Origin: CAYRML01 sp050942825 | Lineage (GTDB): Bacteria; Bacillota; Dehalobacteriia; UBA4068 | Assembly (NCBI GenBank): GCA_050942825.1 | Contig: JBMNOA010000031.1 | Coordinates: forward strand, 1 to 20,689 | Length of the DNA stretch: 20,689 bases | Direction of reading: 5' to 3' | In this document: positions 13,924 through 20,689 of the stretch, piece by piece | Numbering within the stretch: position 1 is the first letter of the stretch | Layout: each line of letters opens with the position of its first letter | Made by a program: the position numbers and the translations under genes | The notes under the pieces: generated by a model | Told to the model about the DNA's origin: nothing | Database searches by the model: none | What the model saw: only the letters and a program-made list of their open reading frames with translations

Positions 13924-14466
13924 ATGACCGAAAAATATAAAATCATTACTTACCCTGTCTCTTTACAGGATAACACCCTATCCGAACTGGTATGCGGCCA
14001 AAAAGTTTTTTTGTCGGGCATTGTATATACAGCGCGTGACGCAGCCCATAAAAGGCTGACACAAATGTTAGCAGCAGGAGAAGAACTGCCTTTTGACCTA
14101 AGAGGAGCCATGATCTATTATGCGGGCCCCGCACCGACACCTCCGGGGAAAATCATCGGCTCTATCGGACCTACCACATCAGCCAGAATGGATGCTTACG
14201 CTCCTACGCTGATTGCTCATGGATTGCGCGGTATGCTGGGCAAAGGACAGCATGATGCTAAGGTAGCCGCAGCCTGCCGCCAACACGGTGCTGTCTATTT
14301 CGCCACTTTTGGCGGCGCGGCGGCGCTCCTAGCACAAAAAGTCACAAAAAAAGACCTTATTGCCTGGCCGGAGCTGGGGACAGAAGCCATTTGCTGCCTA
14401 GAAATCAAGGAATTGCCGGCTGTAGTCGTTATAGATACCCAAGGCAATAATTTATTCCAGGAATAG
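13924..14466 (+). CDS. Fe-S fumarate hydratase (class I), beta subunit
   Basis: The 180-aa partner of the upstream alpha subunit, providing the swivelling C-terminal domain that binds substrate. Family motifs seen: ARDAAHKR (37-44), YAGPAPTPPG (66-75), IGSIGPTTSARMD and GKGQHD, then FATFGGAAAL. It starts 12 nt after the alpha stop behind AAGGAGG, so the subunits are co-expressed. The operon ends in the shared terminator 14482-14510. As with the alpha subunit, a tartrate dehydratase (TtdB) is the main alternative; neither a tartrate transporter nor a regulator is adjacent, so fumarase is the likelier role. Confidence 0.88.
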   Translation: MTEKYKIITYPVSLQDNTLSELVCGQKVFLSGIVYTARDAAHKRLTQMLAAGEELPFDLRGAMIYYAGPAPTPPGKIIGSIGPTTSARMDAYAPTLIAHGLRGMLGKGQHDAKVAAACRQHGAVYFATFGGAAALLAQKVTKKDLIAWPELGTEAICCLEIKELPAVVVIDTQGNNLFQE

Positions 14467-14481
14467 CCATTGTTTTTAAGC

Positions 14482-14510
14482 AAAAAATGAGCCCTCAGGC
14501 TCATTTTTTT
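14482..14510. terminator. Bidirectional terminator between fumarase and pyrD
   Basis: AAAAAATGAGCC pairs with GGCTCATTTTTT around CTCA. It serves both the plus-strand fumarase operon and the minus-strand pyrKD operon; the pyrD stop codon abuts its right edge. Confidence 0.85.
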
Positions 14511-15420
14511 ATACTATCAATGCGCCGATAATTTTTTTGATATCGGCCACCCCCTGCTCATCCAACCATTCTTTGACACCTGCTACTACCTTTGGCGCAG
14601 CGAAAGGATCATAAAAATTAGCCGAACCAATCTGAACAGCACTAGCGCCCGCCAATAAGAATTGCAGAGCATCCTCACTGTTCATAATGCCACCAATGCC
14701 GATTACAGGGATCTTGACGGCCCGGGCTACCTGCCACACCATACGCAGAGCCACCGGCTTGACAGCGGGGCCGGAAAGGCCACCTACCACATTAGCAATA
14801 ATCGGGCGTCTGGTTTTGATATCTATGGCCATGCCCAAAAGCGTATTAATCAAGGAAACTGCATCGGCTCCGGCCTCCTCCACCGCCTGTGCAATGGAGA
14901 CTATATCCGTCACATTGGGAGAAAGCTTCACGATCAGAGGCACTGTGCTGATTTCACGCAGAGCTTTGGTGATTTGTGCAGCCATCTGTGGATCTGTGCC
15001 AAAAGCCATGCCGCCACATTTGACATTAGGACAGGATATATTGACCTCCAAAGCGGAGATATGAGGGTTATCAGCTAATTTTTGTGCTACGGCACAATAG
15101 CTTGGCAGATCATGGCCGGAAATATTGACAATGACTCGGGTATTATATTGTGCCAGCCAAGGTAGCTCATCTTTGATGACCTTGTCCACTCCGGGATTTT
15201 GCAGACCCACGCTATTTAACATGCCGGCGGGAGTTTCCGCTATGCGAGGAGGTAGGTTGCCCTCTCGGGGCTCAATAGTAGTACCTTTGACAACGATACC
15301 ACCTAACAGAGAAAGATCATAAAGCTCAGCAAATTCCCGGCCATAGCCAAAAGTGCCGGAGGCCGTTAAAACGGGATTTTTAAAATCTATCCCGGCTATC
15401 TTTACTCGTAGATCAGCCAT
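14509..15420 (-). CDS. pyrD: Dihydroorotate dehydrogenase B, catalytic subunit
   Basis: Flavoprotein oxidising dihydroorotate to orotate in pyrimidine synthesis; class 1B, working with PyrK to pass electrons to NAD+. 303 aa, a normal length. FMN-barrel motifs: LTASGTFGYG (18-27), KGTT (45-48), PAGMLNSVGLQNPG (64-77) and NISCPNVKCGG (99-... catalytic base region, with the Cys of SCPN at residue 130). Also visible are KLSPNVTD, the SLINT segment, GGLSGPA and GIGGI near the phosphate site. Its ATG overlaps the pyrK stop (TAATG), and its ribosome site GGGAGGTG lies inside the last pyrK codons, so translation is coupled. No membrane anchor, in keeping with class 1. Other pyr genes are not in the window. 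Confidence 0.94.
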   Translation of the reverse strand: MADLRVKIAGIDFKNPVLTASGTFGYGREFAELYDLSLLGGIVVKGTTIEPREGNLPPRIAETPAGMLNSVGLQNPGVDKVIKDELPWLAQYNTRVIVNISGHDLPSYCAVAQKLADNPHISALEVNISCPNVKCGGMAFGTDPQMAAQITKALREISTVPLIVKLSPNVTDIVSIAQAVEEAGADAVSLINTLLGMAIDIKTRRPIIANVVGGLSGPAVKPVALRMVWQVARAVKIPVIGIGGIMNSEDALQFLLAGASAVQIGSANFYDPFAAPKVVAGVKEWLDEQGVADIKKIIGALIV

Positions 15421-16193
15421 TAAAAAAACACCTCCCGGCTATCAAATACAGGCCCGTCACAGCAAATTCGTTTATAGCTAAGCTTCTCATCGGCCGCTTT
15501 TGTCATACAGACACAACCCATGCAGGTGCCGATGCCACAGCCCATACGCTCCTCCAGCGAGACCTGACAAGGCAGATCATATTGGTGTGCCCAAGCGGCC
15601 ACAGCTGCCATCAAAGCCCGCGGCCCGCAACAATACACCATATCAAAAGCTGGCTTTGGCGGCAAAAGCATCGTCACATTGCCTTGTTGCCCCTGACTGC
15701 CGTCCTCAGTGGTTACTTGGAGATTACCCAAGTAGCGAAGCCGATCATAACCAAAAAGCTGCCCCTTGTGGGCCGCTCCCAGCAAGATATGGCTTTTTAT
15801 ATGACGAGCATGCAAGCACTCGGCTAAAGGCAGCAAAGGCGTGATGCCTACTCCCCCGCCCACTAAAAGCACTTTTTCAGAAGCCCCATCAATGTGCCAG
15901 CCATTGCCGATGGGACCGCTTATTTCCAGCGCAGCGCCAGCCACTATTTCTGACAACAGGGCAGTACCTCTGCCCTTGACTTGATAAATATAGCTGATGC
16001 GGCCCCGCTCTTGATCAATAAGACTGATGCACATCGGTCTTTTCAAAAAGGGATCATAATTTTGGCCCGTTTTGACCATGATAAATTGGCCCGGCAACGC
16101 TTTAGAGGCAATGTGCTGGGCCTCTAAATCCATTTGATAAAAATGAGGAAATAATTGCCGGTTCTCAATAATAAGGCACTTTTCTATCATCAT
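15420..16193 (-). CDS. pyrK: Dihydroorotate dehydrogenase B, electron transfer subunit
   Basis: 257-aa FAD and [2Fe-2S] protein of the ferredoxin-reductase type that links PyrD to NAD+. FAD-binding RPMCIS (52-57) and the following YQVKGRGT; NAD-site GGGVGITPLLPLAE (112-125); and the cluster cysteines C219, C224, C227 and C244 (MGCGIGTCMGC ... RICCDGPVF), the standard C-x4-C-x2-C-x16-C layout. An extra Cys at 245 follows the last ligand. Two ATGs stand together (16193 and 16190); the second is better placed from the weak AGGTG site. The promoter TTGCCA-18 nt-TATAAT lies at 16255-16226. I saw no PyrR-type attenuator in the short leader. Confidence 0.94.
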   Translation of the reverse strand: MMIEKCLIIENRQLFPHFYQMDLEAQHIASKALPGQFIMVKTGQNYDPFLKRPMCISLIDQERGRISYIYQVKGRGTALLSEIVAGAALEISGPIGNGWHIDGASEKVLLVGGGVGITPLLPLAECLHARHIKSHILLGAAHKGQLFGYDRLRYLGNLQVTTEDGSQGQQGNVTMLLPPKPAFDMVYCCGPRALMAAVAAWAHQYDLPCQVSLEERMGCGIGTCMGCVCMTKAADEKLSYKRICCDGPVFDSREVFF

Positions 16194-16225
16194 ACAGACA
16201 CCTACTCGTATTTTTTCCTATTTGC

Positions 16226-16255
16226 ATTATATCGTATCAGCATATCTTTTGGCAA
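16226..16255 (-). promoter_or_regulatory. Sigma-A promoter of the pyrKD operon
   Basis: On the minus strand, TTGCCA (16255-16250), 18 nt, TATAAT (16231-16226). It lies just past the fchA terminator and about 30 nt before the pyrK start, showing that pyrKD is separate from the fhs-fchA unit. Confidence 0.65.
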
Positions 16256-16260
16256 ACGAC

Positions 16261-16287
16261 AAAAAGGAACGATGGATCGTCCCTTTT
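16261..16287 (-). terminator. Terminator of the fhs-fchA operon
   Basis: On the minus strand, AAAAGGGACGAT pairs with ATCGTTCCTTTT (one G-T pair), with a T run after it. It is placed 7 nt past the fchA stop. Confidence 0.8.
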
Positions 16288-16293
16288 GTCACT

Positions 16294-16929
16294 TTATAAT
16301 TTTTCTTCTACTATGCTCATAGTTTCTTTGACCAATGATGCGCCTTCGCCTAAAATAAATTGCAGCCTTTCTCGTACGTGCTCAGCGAAATCATCATCAG
16401 TGATCAAAGGCAAATTGATCAATATATTTAATCTGGCCGCGCCTAAAGCAGCATGTAAAAAAAGGATGGCACAACCGGCATCAGAGATGGCTAAACGGCT
16501 GCCGATATTAGCAATGCGCCTAGTCAAAAGCATAGCCTGATAAGTTTTTTCCGCTATTTCCAAAGGTACTTGAGTAGCGGCTTTAGAGGCTTCGCTCAAA
16601 ACAATGGCCTTATGGGCCTTTTCTTCTTCGCTAGCGGCAGCCAATCCATAAGCTGCGGCCAGAGGTGCAAAAGCCTCCGCATCGGCCTTAACCAAAGCCA
16701 ATAAACGCTCCTGCAGTGCCAAGCCTTGTTGCAATAGCTGCTGCATTTCCTCATCGAAAGCGGCATATTTTTTCTTACCAACGGTCAGGCTGGCCACCAT
16801 ATTAGCCAAACCCATACCCAAAGCACCACCGAAAGCGGCAGCTCCGCCACCACCTGGTACAGGTTCTTTGCTGGATAAAAGTGACATAAATTGCCGACAG
16901 CTTTGCTCCATTATTTCTTTTTCAGGCAT
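16294..16929 (-). CDS. fchA: Methenyltetrahydrofolate cyclohydrolase / cyclodeaminase-like FchA
   Basis: All-helical FTCD-C family protein, 211 aa. Members convert 5,10-methenyl-THF to and from 10-formyl-THF, or act as formimino-THF cyclodeaminases. Seen: the signature PVPGGGGAAAFGGALG near the N-terminus (about 24-39), GLANMVASLTVGKKKY, the ADAEAFAP segment, and a C-terminal half with ALGAARLNILINL. The start is ATG 16929, 8 nt after AGAGG, rather than the upstream GTG 16938. It begins 18 nt after the fhs stop. Pairing with formate-THF ligase argues for the cyclohydrolase role in the methyl branch of C1 metabolism over histidine degradation, since no hut genes are near. Confidence 0.88.
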   Translation of the reverse strand: MPEKEIMEQSCRQFMSLLSSKEPVPGGGGAAAFGGALGMGLANMVASLTVGKKKYAAFDEEMQQLLQQGLALQERLLALVKADAEAFAPLAAAYGLAAASEEEKAHKAIVLSEASKAATQVPLEIAEKTYQAMLLTRRIANIGSRLAISDAGCAILFLHAALGAARLNILINLPLITDDDFAEHVRERLQFILGEGASLVKETMSIVEEKL

Positions 16930-16947
16930 CAGTTGCACCTCTTTTTA

Positions 16948-18702
16948 TTAGAATAAACCTTTGACTTTTCCCGTTTGGGTATCAATATCGATCTTGCGAT
17001 AAGCCGGGTCGGAGGCTGTCCCGGGCATCAATCTAATATCGCCCGTTACAGGACAGATAAACCTGGCTCCTCCATAGATCAAGACATCGCTTACAGGCAG
17101 ACGCCAACCTTGAGGCACACCCTTCAAATTGGGGTCATGGCTCAGGCTCAATTGCGTTTTTACCATCATCAGATTAAAATCCTTGAAGGCGGGGTCTTTA
17201 TCTATGGCAGTAATCTTTCTTTCTGCACCATTGAGCCAGTTGACACTGCTGGCTCCATAGACTTCTTTAGCTACTATTTCTACTTTTTCCACAAAGGACA
17301 AATCATGTTCATAAAGCGGCCGGAAATCATGCGGCTCATCGCAAGCCTCTTTGACCATAAGCGCCAATTCCAAAGCTCCTTCGCCGCCTTTGAGCCAAGA
17401 CTCGGAAACAGCAAAACGCACTCCCATAGCCTCGACTGCTTTCTTCACCACAGCCACTTCTTCGGGCGTATCGCTGGCAAAACTGTTAAGGCAGACAATG
17501 GGATGAATGCCTGTCCTCTGGATCACCTTGAGATGGTGCAAAAGATTAGGTAAACCGGCCTCTACCAGTTGAGGGTTATTTTCCCTGTATTCGGCAGGCA
17601 GAGGATTGCCGGGCGCCACCCGGGAACCTCCGCCATGCATTTTTAAAGCTCTAATGGTAGCCACCAAAACACTAACGTCAGGAATCAAACCACTTAAGCG
17701 GCATTTGACATCCACAAATTTTTCAAAACCGATATCAGCCCCAAAGCCACTTTCCGTAACATTATAATCAAACATCTTCAAGGCCAGTTTATCGGCAATA
17801 ATAGAAGATTGTCCGATAGCGATATTGGCAAAAGGACCGGCATGGATCAGGCATGGTTGTCCCTCCGAAGTAGAACAAAGTGTTGGATTGATGGTATTAC
17901 GCATCCAGGCAGCCATAGCGCCGTCAACTTCCAGATCAGCAGCAGTAACGGGCCGGCCTTTTTTATCATAAGCTAAAATCATCTTTCCGATACGCTGACG
18001 CAGATCAGCTAAATCAGTAGCAATAGCTAAAATAGCCATCAGCTCGGAGCTAGCTGTGATATCAAAACGGGATTTCATGGTAAAGCCATCTTGCTTACCG
18101 CCCAAACCGATTATGATCTCACGTAGGCATTGCGCGGAAAAATCCATGACCCAGCCGATTTCCACTCTTTTGGCATCAATATCCAGACGCCGCAGATTTT
18201 TTGCCGCCAGAGTCTTATCATCATAATTATATTCATGCTGCATACGCGCATTTAGAGCCACCATTGCCAAATTATGGGCATTGGCAATATCATTGATATC
18301 GCCTGTCAAGCCCAGAGAAAATTCCGTCATAGGGACTAAAAGTGAATTACCGCCGCCTGCGGCCGTACCTTTTACATTCATGGTAGGACCGCCGGAAGGC
18401 TGACGAAAACAGCCGCCTGCATTCAAACCTAATTTACCCAAGCCTTGAATCAGCCCCAGAGAGGTGGTTGATTTACCCTCACCTAAAGGAGTGGGAGTTA
18501 TGGCTGTAACTTCTATATATTTACCATTAGGCCGATCGGCCAAACGCTTCATTATTGCCGCATAATTTAATTTTGCAACTTTACCGTAATTAAGAACTTC
18601 TTCATCTCGCAAACCAAGCTTTTCTTGCCACTGACTAGGAGTCATCATAGTTTTTTCCGCTGCTTCGGCGATCTCCCAGTCTTTATAAACCCTCGGATCC
18701 AA
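16948..18702 (-). CDS. fhs: Formate-tetrahydrofolate ligase, long MTHFD1-like type
   Basis: ATP-dependent synthesis of 10-formyl-THF from formate and THF, first folate step of the Wood-Ljungdahl methyl branch and a source of C1 units. P-loop TPTPLGEGKST (69-79, K77). Also CFRQPSGGPTMNVKGTAAGGG, HAGPFANIAIGQSSIIAD, SGFGADIGFEKF, RALKMHGGG and LSLSHDPNLKGVPQGW. At 584 aa it is longer than the usual ~556-aa clostridial enzyme, and several blocks (CFRQPSGGPT, SSIIADKLALK, LIPDVSVLVATIRALKMH, C-terminal GVPQGWRLPV and KVKGLF) look closer to the ligase domain of eukaryotic C1-THF synthase. The start TTG 18702 follows only a G-rich weak site. It heads an operon with fchA. It follows yqeG but is separated from it by a terminator-like structure. 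Confidence 0.95.
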   Translation of the reverse strand: MDPRVYKDWEIAEAAEKTMMTPSQWQEKLGLRDEEVLNYGKVAKLNYAAIMKRLADRPNGKYIEVTAITPTPLGEGKSTTSLGLIQGLGKLGLNAGGCFRQPSGGPTMNVKGTAAGGGNSLLVPMTEFSLGLTGDINDIANAHNLAMVALNARMQHEYNYDDKTLAAKNLRRLDIDAKRVEIGWVMDFSAQCLREIIIGLGGKQDGFTMKSRFDITASSELMAILAIATDLADLRQRIGKMILAYDKKGRPVTAADLEVDGAMAAWMRNTINPTLCSTSEGQPCLIHAGPFANIAIGQSSIIADKLALKMFDYNVTESGFGADIGFEKFVDVKCRLSGLIPDVSVLVATIRALKMHGGGSRVAPGNPLPAEYRENNPQLVEAGLPNLLHHLKVIQRTGIHPIVCLNSFASDTPEEVAVVKKAVEAMGVRFAVSESWLKGGEGALELALMVKEACDEPHDFRPLYEHDLSFVEKVEIVAKEVYGASSVNWLNGAERKITAIDKDPAFKDFNLMMVKTQLSLSHDPNLKGVPQGWRLPVSDVLIYGGARFICPVTGDIRLMPGTASDPAYRKIDIDTQTGKVKGLF

Positions 18703-18791
18703 TTTGTTGCCCCCGCTTTCATCAATTTCTTATATATGAGTCATAGAATAAACAAGCTTGCATACGCTTCATATGATATTATAGATTGCAC

Positions 18792-18868
18792 AAAAAAACA
18801 AGCATCAAAAAGAGATTGGCTGATTCTGATGATATATTTCAGAATCATATCCCCGTCTGCTTGTTTTT
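18792..18868 (-). terminator. Compound hairpin/terminator between yqeG and fhs
   Basis: On the minus strand, AAAAACAAGCA (18868-18858) pairs with TGCTTGTTTTT (18804-18794), ending in a run of seven T. Inside is a second perfect stem, GATTCTGA/TCAGAATC (18846-18839 with 18829-18822), around AATATATCA. The outer left arm overlaps the last yqeG codons. It most likely ends the asparaginase-yqeG transcript. It could also act as an attenuator for fhs. Confidence 0.65.
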
Positions 18869-19408
18869 GGCATATATCTTAGCGATGTCGGATGGTTGAT
18901 CGCCCATATTGCGTTTGACAAAACGCCAAATAGCCTTTTCACCACGCCGGGAAATATTGCGGGTACTCCATAATTCACAGACATCGATAGGTTTGACTAA
19001 AATCGTTAAAATACCGACACGGTTACCCCCCCAAATATCAGTAAACAATTGATCGCCAATCATAGCCGTCTCTCTCGGGCCCGTGCCCATAACTTCGAAG
19101 GCACGATAAAACCCCCTCCTACTGGGTTTTCTAGCCCGAGGGACAAAATCTATACCCAATTTTTGAGCAGCATCTTCCACGCGCACGCCGCTGTTATTGG
19201 ACAAAAGACAGGCTTTAAACCCCATGGATTTTAAAGATCTGAACCATTCCAAAGCAGTAAGGGGTATCTCCCGGCAATCATGCTTGGTGATGGTATTATC
19301 AAGATCAAAAATCAGACCCCTAATTCCTAGATGCTTTAAATGGGGCAATGGGATTTCATAGATACTTTCCAAACATAATTGAGGTGTGAATCTTCTAAAT
19401 TTAAACAT
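18845..19408 (-). CDS. yqeG: YqeG-type HAD IIIA phosphatase
   Basis: 187-aa cytosolic haloacid-dehalogenase-fold phosphatase of the YqeG family, widespread in Firmicutes and of unsettled substrate. HAD motifs in order: I, FDLDNTIT (nucleophile D35, acid D37); II, LLSNN; III, the Lys in ARKPSRRGF; IV, MIGDQLFTDIWGGNR with its acidic pair. The preceding FTPQLCLESIYEIP is usual at the N-terminus. I take ATG 19408, because TTAGGAG lies 6 nt upstream; the earlier ATG 19426, adjoining the asparaginase stop, has no ribosome site. It is second in the operon with the asparaginase-family gene. In many Firmicutes yqeG neighbours yqeH and aroE; here it does not. Confidence 0.88.
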   Translation of the reverse strand: MFKFRRFTPQLCLESIYEIPLPHLKHLGIRGLIFDLDNTITKHDCREIPLTALEWFRSLKSMGFKACLLSNNSGVRVEDAAQKLGIDFVPRARKPSRRGFYRAFEVMGTGPRETAMIGDQLFTDIWGGNRVGILTILVKPIDVCELWSTRNISRRGEKAIWRFVKRNMGDQPSDIAKIYAKNKQTGI

Positions 19409-19426
19409 TTGTTCTCCTAATACCAT

Positions 19427-20434
19427 TTAAAAATATTTTTCCAGCCGAAAGACAGTCTCGGCCCCGCCGACCTTTTGGCCGCGGCAATTTATATTATCCC
19501 AGGCGGCAAAAGGTGCCAGAGCTTCCTGCTCATTTTTACTCAGCAATTCTAATTGCTTATATATACTCATCATCACAGGATATAATGCCCTCATATTACC
19601 ATCCTCTATTTTGACGGCTATGGCCGGCCCGCCGAGGCAAGCGCTGCAATAGATACCGTCCGAGCCTTTTTTGCCGATGATACGGCCTTGGGTAGCTGTC
19701 ATCAAAGCAGTGCAGAATTCTCCCGTACCTGCTATCATATGCGGATATGAGGTCATAGCCTTGACAATTTTTTTTGCAGCCGCCGCCTCTTGGAGGCACA
19801 TCTGAGCGGGATTGGCCAGCTTGGCATAAGCCATCGCCATATTAACTAGCGGCATGGCAAAGACCGGCACGCCGCAGCCGTCCACTCCTATGGTGATTTG
19901 CTGCTTGTCTACTCCGGTATAATAAGCGATCTTAGCCAGTATTGATTGCTGCAAGGGATGATCGGGTAAATAATAATCCTCGATACTCCAACCTTTTTTC
20001 TGACAAACTGCCAGCATAAGGGTGTGTTTACCGGAGCAATTATTAAATAGGGTGCTTTTTTTGAGGCCTTTTTTTATCATCTCTGCTTTAATCTTAGAGT
20101 TATAGGAATAATCCGCCCCACAACGCAGATCATGCTCGGTGAGGCCGATTTTATGCAGGACAGAACGTACTGCAGCAACATGAAAAGACTCACCGTTATG
20201 AGAAGCGCAAAAAACAGCCAATTCCTCTTCTGTGATGTCATAGGCCTCTACAATGCCCGCGTCAAGGCCCACCAAGGCTTGTATAGGCTTAGCTGCACTG
20301 CGCATATAAGCCAATTTATCTGTTTGGCCACAACACGCTATAGTGCGGCCGTTCTGATCGGTAACAACCAGATCGCCGCGGATGATATTTTCTACTACCG
20401 AGCCTCGGTGGATATTTAATAAGATTTCAGACAT
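19427..20434 (-). CDS. Asparaginase of the Rhizobium etli AnsA-like (class 3) family
   Basis: 335 aa of the 'asparaginase II' family typified by R. etli ReAV, unrelated to the E. coli-type enzymes; hydrolyses L-asparagine to aspartate and ammonia. Catalytic residues match: S46 and K49 in RSAAKPIQ, and a further Lys in IGKKGSDG (about 255-256). The zinc-site trio C133 and K136 (NNCSGKH) and C187 (VDGCGVP) is complete, with a constant offset of two from ReAV numbering (135, 138, 189). SHNGE (78-82) and GTGEFCT are also family motifs. The start is ATG 20434 behind GGAG; GTG 20458 is less likely. It heads an operon with yqeG, 18 nt downstream. I found no clear promoter in the 230 nt to the window edge. 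Confidence 0.85.
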   Translation of the reverse strand: MSEILLNIHRGSVVENIIRGDLVVTDQNGRTIACCGQTDKLAYMRSAAKPIQALVGLDAGIVEAYDITEEELAVFCASHNGESFHVAAVRSVLHKIGLTEHDLRCGADYSYNSKIKAEMIKKGLKKSTLFNNCSGKHTLMLAVCQKKGWSIEDYYLPDHPLQQSILAKIAYYTGVDKQQITIGVDGCGVPVFAMPLVNMAMAYAKLANPAQMCLQEAAAAKKIVKAMTSYPHMIAGTGEFCTALMTATQGRIIGKKGSDGIYCSACLGGPAIAVKIEDGNMRALYPVMMSIYKQLELLSKNEQEALAPFAAWDNINCRGQKVGGAETVFRLEKYF

Positions 20435-20458
20435 ATTTTCTCCATTTCCCAGAATCAC

Positions 20459-20689
20459 GTCGTTTTAGTGGGCGGATTTGCTTTTTTCTAATTCCTTGGT
20501 CAATTTCTGAATAGCCTTTTTCTCTATTCTTGAGACCTAGGAACCTAATTATTGTAAATAAGATCACATATGATACTGGCTAATCCACATTTAAGGGGAT
20601 TTTCTAAACAAATTTATTGTAAACATCTAATAAACATTCATATTTTATTAATTAGCTCTGCGAATTTAAAATATATGATAACCTTTTTA
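20459..20689. other. AT-rich upstream region to window edge
   Basis: No supported gene. On the minus strand, a 23-codon run ending at TAA 20468-20466 (IEKKAIQKLTKELEKSKSAH) looks gene-like, but a stop precedes it and it has no start or ribosome site. No clear sigma-A or sigma-K promoter or terminator was found. The asparaginase promoter must lie here or beyond the edge. Confidence 0.5.

Noticed and set aside
14662..15078. 138- and 125-codon open frames antisense to pyrD
   Set aside because: Two overlapping frames within pyrD, no ribosome site and no family resemblance; the pyrD reading is certain.
16975..17553. 192-codon open frame antisense to fhs
   Set aside because: It lies wholly inside the strongly supported fhs gene on the other strand, has no ribosome binding site or recognisable domain, and is the kind of shadow produced by the codon bias of fhs.
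18703..18868. THF riboswitch before fhs
   Set aside because: The nested hairpin does not show the conserved THF-aptamer sequence as I know it, and the structure overlaps the yqeG stop as a normal terminator would.
20466..20537. Short minus-strand coding-like run ending IQKLTKELEKSKSAH
   Set aside because: Bounded upstream by a stop, without a start codon or ribosome site; too short to call even as a gene relic.
1..20689. CRISPR arrays, tRNA/rRNA genes, insertion sequences, phage or defence modules
   Set aside because: I looked for repeated spacer units, cloverleaf-like segments, transposase motifs and known defence domains and saw none.

Overview
The window looks like chromosomal DNA of an anaerobic, endospore-forming member of the Firmicutes (Clostridia-type). 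The signs are: strong AGGAGG-type ribosome binding sites; many Rho-independent terminators, often shared by convergent genes; a two-subunit Fe-S fumarase; the NAD-linked dihydroorotate dehydrogenase pair PyrK/PyrD; the C1 enzymes formate-tetrahydrofolate ligase and FchA; a YqeG-type phosphatase; a DUF2935 protein; and two promoters that fit the sporulation sigma-K consensus. I cannot name the species.

Left part (1 to about 8.9 kb) is AT-rich and loosely packed, with mostly single-gene units. It holds a cytosine deaminase (codA), a broken ADP-ribosylglycohydrolase gene, an orphan MFS transporter, a two-repeat DUF2935 protein, an 18-cysteine probable spore-coat protein behind a sigma-K-like promoter, a 120-aa unknown protein, a divergent MoaE-like protein, an apparently N-terminally truncated S41 peptidase, and a fragment of a YtcJ-type amidohydrolase. 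Three of these loci look decayed, so this part reads as accessory or eroding DNA.

Right part (about 8.9 to 20.5 kb) is denser, richer in GC and carries mostly core metabolism. It has a secreted CapA-type lipoprotein; an apgM / Xaa-Pro peptidase operon with a clear sigma-A promoter and a palindrome at the predicted transcription start; a small six-cysteine protein (80 aa) behind a second sigma-K-like promoter; a fumarase alpha/beta operon whose best-supported start is a rare CTG; a pyrK-pyrD operon with overlapping stop and start; an fhs-fchA operon; and an asparaginase-yqeG operon.

Together the right-hand genes cover glycolysis (ApgM), the fumarate/malate step, the redox step of pyrimidine synthesis, the first steps of the methyl branch of folate C1 metabolism (formate to formyl-THF, then methenyl-THF chemistry) and amino-acid/peptide turnover. 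This fits a fermentative or acetogenic anaerobe. No rRNA, tRNA, CRISPR array, prophage or intact insertion sequence was seen. The most novel signal is the pair of unrelated cysteine-rich proteins, each behind AACC-16 nt-CATAnnnTA, which suggests two undescribed mother-cell or spore-surface proteins.
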